This document shows, piece by piece, positions 33,653 to 37,863 of a stretch of DNA of 37,863 nt. Numbering within the stretch: the stretch's first letter is position 1; each line of letters starts with the position of its first letter. A program made the translations under genes and the position numbers. This DNA is from an uncultured Lewinella sp. (GTDB lineage Bacteria; Bacteroidota; Bacteroidia; Chitinophagales; Saprospiraceae): contig CAJXOS010000053.1 in the NCBI GenBank assembly GCA_913057725.1, forward strand, positions 1 through 37,863, read 5' to 3'. Below the pieces are notes generated by a model. The model had not been told where the DNA came from, ran no database searches, and worked only from the letters and a program-made list of their open reading frames with translations.

Positions 33653-34377
33653 ACTTAAAAGCTATAGCTATAGATGATGAAGCTCCAGCGCTAGCAGTAA
33701 TTGAAAAGCATGCTAGCAAGCTGCCGTTTTTATCATTGGATAATACCTTTACGAATCCATTGAAGGCCATAGCCTGGCTGCAGGAAAACTCCGTGGATCT
33801 CATCTTCCTGGATATCGAGATGCCCGAAATGCGGGGTACGGATTTCATGCGGACGATGAATGGGCTGACCTCCGCCAACTTTATCTTTACTACGGCTTAC
33901 GATAAGTATGCTTTGGAGGGTTTCGAGTTACAAGCCTTGGATTACTTGCTGAAGCCTATCCTTTTTACCCGTTTTGCTAGTGCCTGCAAGCGTGCTTTGG
34001 CGCAATCTGCTCCGCCGCCAGAACAACGTGCTGAAGATGGAGATTCGTTCCTGTTTGTGAAAGATGGGCATGATTGGGTACGAATCGATTTTGAAGATAT
34101 TCTTTTTGCTCGATCTGATGGGAACCTGCTCTTCATTCACCAAACCAACCATAAAGTCGTTACCCGAATGACGTTACAAAACTTTATCAGTGTCATACCG
34201 GAGGCGGCCTTCGTGCGTACCCACAAATCCTACGTAGTGGCCCTGGCGGCTGTCCGCAAGATTGAGCGGATGCAATTGGTTTTGAATAATGGGACAAAAG
34301 TTCCTTTGGCTAGATCCTACCGTCCCGCTATCACCCAAGAGCTCATCCAGCGAGATCAGTCTGCGTCCGATAAGTGA
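33649..34377 (+). CDS. LytTR response regulator
   Basis: A 242-residue regulator. The receiver domain has the acidic pocket AIAIDDE, phosphoacceptor Asp55 in LIFLDIEMPEM, Thr in FIFTTAYD and Lys102 in LLKPI. The C-terminal LytTR domain shows FLFVKDGHDWVRIDFEDILF, VVTRMTLQNFISVIPEAAFV, RTHKSYVVAL and VPLARSYRPAIT. It is the partner of the preceding kinase (4-base overlap). The cassette lies head-to-head with hypB, whose upstream region has paired repeats of LytTR-like spacing, so control of hyp genes is a reasonable guess. Autoregulation is equally possible. Confidence 0.95.
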   Translation: MNLKAIAIDDEAPALAVIEKHASKLPFLSLDNTFTNPLKAIAWLQENSVDLIFLDIEMPEMRGTDFMRTMNGLTSANFIFTTAYDKYALEGFELQALDYLLKPILFTRFASACKRALAQSAPPPEQRAEDGDSFLFVKDGHDWVRIDFEDILFARSDGNLLFIHQTNHKVVTRMTLQNFISVIPEAAFVRTHKSYVVALAAVRKIERMQLVLNNGTKVPLARSYRPAITQELIQRDQSASDK

Positions 34378-34406
34378 GCATGCACCTTCTTCGATAAAAC
34401 GAAAAA

Positions 34407-34439
34407 CCCCAGATACTCAATACGATTAAACATCTGGGG
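34407..34439 (-). terminator. Intrinsic terminator of the hypA unit
   Basis: An 8-base perfect stem, CCCCAGAT/ATCTGGGG (34407-34414, 34432-34439), has a 17-base loop. Read on the minus strand it is followed by TTTTTCGTTTT, a good T-run, so it ends transcripts coming from hypA. On the plus strand, where the response-regulator gene ends 30 bases before, only a weak T-rich stretch follows. Confidence 0.7.
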
Positions 34440-34450
34440 CTTAATTGTTA

Positions 34451-34613
34451 GAGGCTGTTAAAATCTGGTTGTGAGGAATTGTTATTGTCAATTTTTAGAG
34501 CCAATTAAGGCACCAAAACCGGAGTTTAGCAGCGCTAAATGAGGATTTTGGTAACGCGAAGTGGCTTAAAAAAGGGGCATAACAAAATTTGCGAACTAGA
34601 TCTTAACAGCCTC
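34451..34613. mobile_element. MITE-like element between response regulator and hypA
   Basis: The 163-base element has 16-base inverted ends, GAGGCTGTTAAAATCT (34451-34466) and AGATCTTAACAGCCTC (34598-34613), with one mismatch. The flanks are TTA on the left and CTA on the right, an imperfect 3-base target. It has no coding capacity; an internal imperfect palindrome, CCAAAACC...GATTTTGG, centres near 34535. Its ends resemble those of the element at 24862 (GAG..TGTT.AAAAT.T), suggesting one family. Confidence 0.65.
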
Positions 34614-34641
34614 CTAAAAAGAGAGTCTACTGACCAATAGC

Positions 34642-35001
34642 TTAGGACAGTTCCGGTTCTTTGAAATGCACACGATGAATGAGCAGTTCTGTTCCTTCCA
34701 CTACATTGTTATTCGGTTGCCCACAGCTCGAGCAGGCGAATTTGTAGTTCTCAACAACAGAATGGGTATCGCAAGGCTGGCAATGAATCTTAATTGGAAT
34801 CACCTTCACATTCAGTTTTACCTCCTGAAACTTCTCTTCGGCCGTAGTAACTGCTGAAAAAGCGTTGTGCATAAGCACTGGCTCTACATTAGAGAGCATA
34901 CCCACCTTAAGATCAATAGCGGTAAGGTTTTGTAACTCCTCAGCAGAGAACTCTGCCTCTAATGTGTTGAAGATGTTGCGGACTAACGATATCTCGTGCA
35001 T
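34642..35001 (-). CDS. hypA: Hydrogenase nickel chaperone HypA
   Basis: A 119-residue HypA. MHEISLVRNI gives the N-terminal nickel ligands His2 and Glu3. The zinc site is formed by Cys74 and Cys77 (HCQPCDTH) and Cys90 and Cys93 (FACSSCGQ). It partners HypB in delivering nickel to the hydrogenase large subunit, and in some bacteria to urease. It is the last gene of the rightward-lying unit (endopeptidase to hypA), 39 bases after the TPR gene, and is followed by a MITE-like element and then a terminator. Confidence 0.97.
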   Translation of the reverse strand: MHEISLVRNIFNTLEAEFSAEELQNLTAIDLKVGMLSNVEPVLMHNAFSAVTTAEEKFQEVKLNVKVIPIKIHCQPCDTHSVVENYKFACSSCGQPNNNVVEGTELLIHRVHFKEPELS

Positions 35002-35040
35002 ACTTAGTTATTCGTTGTTAACGAAAAGTACATCTGCTGT

Positions 35041-36558
35041 TTAGGCTTCCTTTTCGACTACTGTTTTTAGCTCATCCAATAGTTTGAGGTGTTCTTCTGC
35101 ACCCTTAACCATATCTGGTTCATCCACTAGTGTTTTGACCTCCTCTGCTTTGGCTATCATGTCGAGGAAACGTACCTCATTAAACTCTTCATCGCTATTA
35201 CCTACGCGCCAGCTGGCTTCCAGGTAGTTGAGTAAAGTGATGGCTCGCTCATAAGGGAAAGCAGGGGTGCGTACGTCAAGCGCTTCCTGGTAATAGAAGA
35301 GTGCCTTCTCGTAATTGTCCGTCAGTACAGCCTGTGGAAACTTGGTAAAGGCATTTGCATAGCTGTTGCAAATCATACCGTACTCGTAAGGGAATTCCTC
35401 TTTAGTGAAATACTCCAAAGCTTCCTGAAAAGAAGAATTGGCTACCCCGGCCCAGATGCTTCGTTTCTTAATTTCGGAAGGCATGTCGGTGTAGATTACC
35501 CCCAAGTGGTGATGCACTTCGGCAAAAACAGATGGGGCGGCTTCTTTGGTAAACACCTTCAATGATTCTTGGTAGGCTTCTACGGCAGGGCGGAAGAACT
35601 GTGGATTATCCTGTTGTGCCCATGTATAGAGTAAAGTTCCTTTGCGAAGCTGAGCATTACCAGCTAACTCCGTCAACTGCTCTTCATCGAAAATGCGAAT
35701 GGCTCGAGTTACGTACCCTAGCGCTTCCGTGAAGCTGCCGTTAATATTGGCAATCTGAGTTGCATCAAGCAGCAATAGGCCTGCCTCCACCGAACGCCCT
35801 GCCTCCTCATAGGCTTGTAGCACTTCCCAGAGGTTACTTTTTAGTTGGTCGAGTAGCTCTGGATTATAAGGCACAGTCAACTGCTGTAATCCGGCATGGC
35901 ATAGGGTATGCTTTAATTCTATCCTTGCCTCCGGAGAAACCTCCTCTGCATTTAAGCTATTGATAACTGCTTCTGCTTGTGAGGCCTGATGGATATCCAC
36001 CAGAAGAAGGGCGTATTGTCGAGCCGTAAAAGCTTGATGTTCGGCGGTAGGTGCAGTACGCATGGCCTCTTCGTAGAAGTATGCGGTTTTCTCCATGTCG
36101 AAGTTGCTCGGTGTAGCGGAGTAGTGCCGGAGAATGGCATTGTTGTGCATCAAGCGATAATCTTCATACGGAGAGTACTGGCTCGTGAGCTCATCTGGCC
36201 GAACGGGAATACCTTGTTGGAGACGGTTGATAAAATCCAATTCTGTGAATAGTCCCGGGTTGTTTTTCTGCAGATACTCGTATGCCTTTTCGTAGTTGTT
36301 CAGTTTTGAAAAGACAATACCCAGTAGATTATGTGTATTCAGCGCGATCTCCTCAGGTAGGAGGAATGGTGGCTGCTGGTTGTGCCAGTCTAAAGGGAAA
36401 GCAATCTCTCCGTTCTTAATGAGAATGCTATGAGCGTCCGTGTTGGGGCGCTGCTCCAATATATCAATGACGCTGACCAGTTCATCCAGGCGATCTTCTT
36501 GTTGGATCATCTGTGAAATCTGGTCATGCAAATCAGTTGTCGCAAAAATGGAAACCAT
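35041..36558 (-). CDS. TPR-repeat protein of the hydrogenase cluster
   Basis: A 505-residue, all-helical protein without a signal peptide, hence probably cytoplasmic. Tetratricopeptide-like helix pairs run through it: LLGIVFSKLNNYEKAYEYLQ, FTARQYALLLVDIHQASQAE, AGRSVEAGLLLLDATQIANI, FTEALGYVTRAIRIFDEEQL, VFAEVHHHLGVIYTDMPSEI and YGMICNSYANAFTKFPQAVL. Such proteins hold other proteins together. Its start lies 26 bases inside the 107-residue gene and it precedes hypA, so it belongs to the hydrogenase unit. It may act as assembly scaffold or anchor; the partner is unknown. Confidence 0.85.
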   Translation of the reverse strand: MVSIFATTDLHDQISQMIQQEDRLDELVSVIDILEQRPNTDAHSILIKNGEIAFPLDWHNQQPPFLLPEEIALNTHNLLGIVFSKLNNYEKAYEYLQKNNPGLFTELDFINRLQQGIPVRPDELTSQYSPYEDYRLMHNNAILRHYSATPSNFDMEKTAYFYEEAMRTAPTAEHQAFTARQYALLLVDIHQASQAEAVINSLNAEEVSPEARIELKHTLCHAGLQQLTVPYNPELLDQLKSNLWEVLQAYEEAGRSVEAGLLLLDATQIANINGSFTEALGYVTRAIRIFDEEQLTELAGNAQLRKGTLLYTWAQQDNPQFFRPAVEAYQESLKVFTKEAAPSVFAEVHHHLGVIYTDMPSEIKKRSIWAGVANSSFQEALEYFTKEEFPYEYGMICNSYANAFTKFPQAVLTDNYEKALFYYQEALDVRTPAFPYERAITLLNYLEASWRVGNSDEEFNEVRFLDMIAKAEEVKTLVDEPDMVKGAEEHLKLLDELKTVVEKEA

Positions 36559-36856
36559 CTCGATTGGTTTTTAATGTTCCGCGGGCGTCTTTGCGGATGC
36601 CTCGCATCATGATTTCGGCAAAGGTTTTAGCCTTCTTCTCTGAGTTGTAGGTGTCGATCTTTCGGCAAATCAGTTTCAGTGGGTTATCGATAGCGATGTA
36701 GATCATCGTTAGATGCCACTGGCTTCTTCGCTCCACTAGTTGGTATCGTACTTCGGTATTCATTAGCCACTTGTCTTCCCTCAGGATCTTCATATCCTGA
36801 TCTTCGCCGGGAATCTCCGGTGTATGCTGATAAGGAAAGTCGGCAGGAATACGCAT
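36533..36856 (-). CDS. Small protein of the hydrogenase cluster
   Basis: A 107-residue cytoplasmic protein starting at the ATG at 36856, 11 bases after the preceding gene, and overlapping the TPR gene by 26 bases. The sequence is basic toward its end (RGIRKDARGTLKTNRDGFHF) with beta strands in the middle (EVRYQLVERRSQWHLTMIYI). A single C-terminal cysteine (FHFCDN) is the only possible metal ligand of note. I recognise no family. Overlap on both sides supports it as real, and co-transcription points to a hydrogenase accessory role. Confidence 0.72.
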   Translation of the reverse strand: MRIPADFPYQHTPEIPGEDQDMKILREDKWLMNTEVRYQLVERRSQWHLTMIYIAIDNPLKLICRKIDTYNSEKKAKTFAEIMMRGIRKDARGTLKTNRDGFHFCDN

Positions 36857-36867
36857 ATCACATAGCT

Positions 36868-37236
36868 TTATAGTTGAATGCTTAAAATCCCGGAGCCATC
36901 ACCACCGGTAAATTCCAGATCTCGATCACTCGTGTTTACATCATGATCGATTAGAATTTCATGGATAGCTATGCTCTTGTCTCCGTTGAGGCTACGATCT
37001 TTCAGCATGAACTGCTTTGCTTTATGCAAACTTGCAAACAGTTCGTCGTCCTTGCGTGCCAGCATTAGTGTTCTTCGGTTTGGGTAGTATACCAGATTTA
37101 CATTGGGGCTGTTACCGAATAATGGCTGTGCTAGTTCACCCATGATAAGAATGTGTGAAGACTTCAGCCGAACCTGAGCAACCGCCTGGCTGCTTTTTGG
37201 TAGCTGTTCATTCAACTTGCTGGGAGGTATAAACAT
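36868..37236 (-). CDS. Unknown protein of the hydrogenase cluster
   Basis: A 122-residue cytoplasmic protein with no signal peptide. It looks beta-rich (VAQVRLKSSHILIMGELA, VNLVYYPNRRTLMLARKDDE) with a helix ASLHKAKQFMLKD, a histidine-bearing strand (SIAIHEILIDHDVN) and the end FTGGDGSGILSIQL. I recognise no family. It follows the endopeptidase by 10 bases and precedes the 107-residue gene by 11 bases, so it is in the same unit. A role with the hydrogenase is inferred from position alone. Confidence 0.72.
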   Translation of the reverse strand: MFIPPSKLNEQLPKSSQAVAQVRLKSSHILIMGELAQPLFGNSPNVNLVYYPNRRTLMLARKDDELFASLHKAKQFMLKDRSLNGDKSIAIHEILIDHDVNTSDRDLEFTGGDGSGILSIQL

Positions 37237-37246
37237 ACGCTCAGTA

Positions 37247-37741
37247 TTAGTCTGCTAATTCGTCGAGCAGGAGTTTAACTATTTTGTCGCCACCTTCCTT
37301 GGCTTCTTCTGACATTCCCACATTGAAGCGGGTGCTTTCGATAGCGATTAGGTAAACGATCACTTCCTCAGGGTACTCATCGCCTAGCATTTTTCGCGCG
37401 TAGGAAAGTGCCTGGTTCCATTTTAGTCCGTGCAGGAACACCAATGGGTCATCTTCAATTTCTGCTTCTACGGCTTCAGCTGGCAAGCGGAAGGTCGTAC
37501 CAACTGCTTCACCAGAATTGATGACGGCATCCACAAGGACGATGCGGTCGTGGCCTTTGAGTTTAAAGAGTACTTCAAAGGCAGCAGTACCCATATCGAA
37601 TATGCTGAGCTGGTCGCTTTCCGGCAACATTTTCTCGAGCTCTTGAACTACGTAAATGCCTACACCATCGTCGGCACGTACGGGATTTCCAAAGCCTAAA
37701 ACAGCAGTCTTTTTGGTCACTACAGTGGTGTTACTGATCAT
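37247..37741 (-). CDS. [NiFe]-hydrogenase maturation endopeptidase, HyaD/HybD family
   Basis: A 164-residue member of the M52 peptidase family. The opening VLGFGNPVRADDGVGIYVVQ places Asp25 where HybD has the nickel ligand Glu16; Asp is known at this site in other subgroups. Asp71 (IVLVDAV) and His104 (FLHGLKW) match the other two nickel ligands. It removes the C-terminal peptide of the hydrogenase large subunit after nickel insertion. It is the first gene of its unit seen here. The structural genes are presumably upstream, beyond the right edge. Which subgroup it cuts cannot be settled without the large subunit. Confidence 0.93.
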   Translation of the reverse strand: MISNTTVVTKKTAVLGFGNPVRADDGVGIYVVQELEKMLPESDQLSIFDMGTAAFEVLFKLKGHDRIVLVDAVINSGEAVGTTFRLPAEAVEAEIEDDPLVFLHGLKWNQALSYARKMLGDEYPEEVIVYLIAIESTRFNVGMSEEAKEGGDKIVKLLLDELAD

Positions 37742-37863
37742 TGTCTGTTGATGAAGATAAGAATATGAACTTGTCTAAGAATTCGCTTCGCGGCGACTTC
37801 GTGGTACTGCGATAGTCAAAAAATCAGGCATTTTAGATCTAATCAAGGCACGCACAGAGCCTG

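Noticed and set aside
37775-37863. Open minus-strand frame of 29 codons running off the right edge
   Set aside because: Too short to judge and its visible end has no recognisable character. It could be the tail of an upstream gene or leader sequence of the endopeptidase gene.

Overview
The window looks like a chromosomal segment of a Bacteroidota bacterium, probably a marine or aquatic member of the Saprospiria (Lewinella-like). The grounds are indirect: LytS/LytTR and membrane-anchored LytTR and LuxR regulators, Bacteroidota-style lipoproteins, genes without clear Shine-Dalgarno sequences, and two exact matches to the Bacteroidota -7 element TAnnTTTG. No rRNA, tRNA, CRISPR array or prophage was seen.

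Layout. Positions 1-393 hold a two-copy composite repeat with long G-free tracts, then a large GAF-like protein. Positions 2794-9114 carry envelope and secreted functions: a lipoprotein, a secreted M24 peptidase, a DUF481 beta-barrel, a three-helix membrane protein, a GH3 glucan exohydrolase lipoprotein and a secreted cupin protein. Positions 9261-13638 hold a membrane LytTR regulator, an 800-base region without a convincing gene, an orphan secreted protein, an AraC regulator and a nitroreductase whose ATGA-coupled small partner appears frameshifted. Positions 13880-18639 are a three-gene operon for a 2-oxoacid:ferredoxin oxidoreductase (korA, korB) led by an iron-sulfur FAD oxidoreductase of the GltD/NfnB type. 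Divergent from it is a membrane-bound LuxR regulator followed by a tiny protein resembling only its membrane part. Two envelope lipoproteins and a hotdog thioesterase follow.

The second half (22316-37741, mainly minus strand) is a [NiFe]-hydrogenase maturation region in two transcription units. The first runs endopeptidase - two unknown small proteins - TPR protein - hypA and ends at a terminator near 34407. The second runs hypB-hypF-hypC-hypD-hypE - truncated haemoglobin - six-bladed NHL propeller - NicO/UreH-like nickel permease - 77-aa protein - DUF151 nuclease-like protein. The structural subunits are not in the window and presumably lie beyond its right end. The accessory set (NHL, TPR, nickel permease) suggests an uptake hydrogenase, perhaps group 2a, but this is inference.

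Between the two units, on the opposite strand, sits a cassette with a beta-barrel, a small secreted protein, a LytS-like histidine kinase and a LytTR response regulator. The region between it and hypB carries an array of TTAGAA half-sites spaced at whole helical turns. This makes the LytTR protein a candidate regulator of hydrogenase maturation.

Two short MITE-like elements with related GAG...TGTT ends and 3-base YTA target sites lie in this region. One is inserted exactly at the haemoglobin stop codon, with its target duplication restoring TAA.
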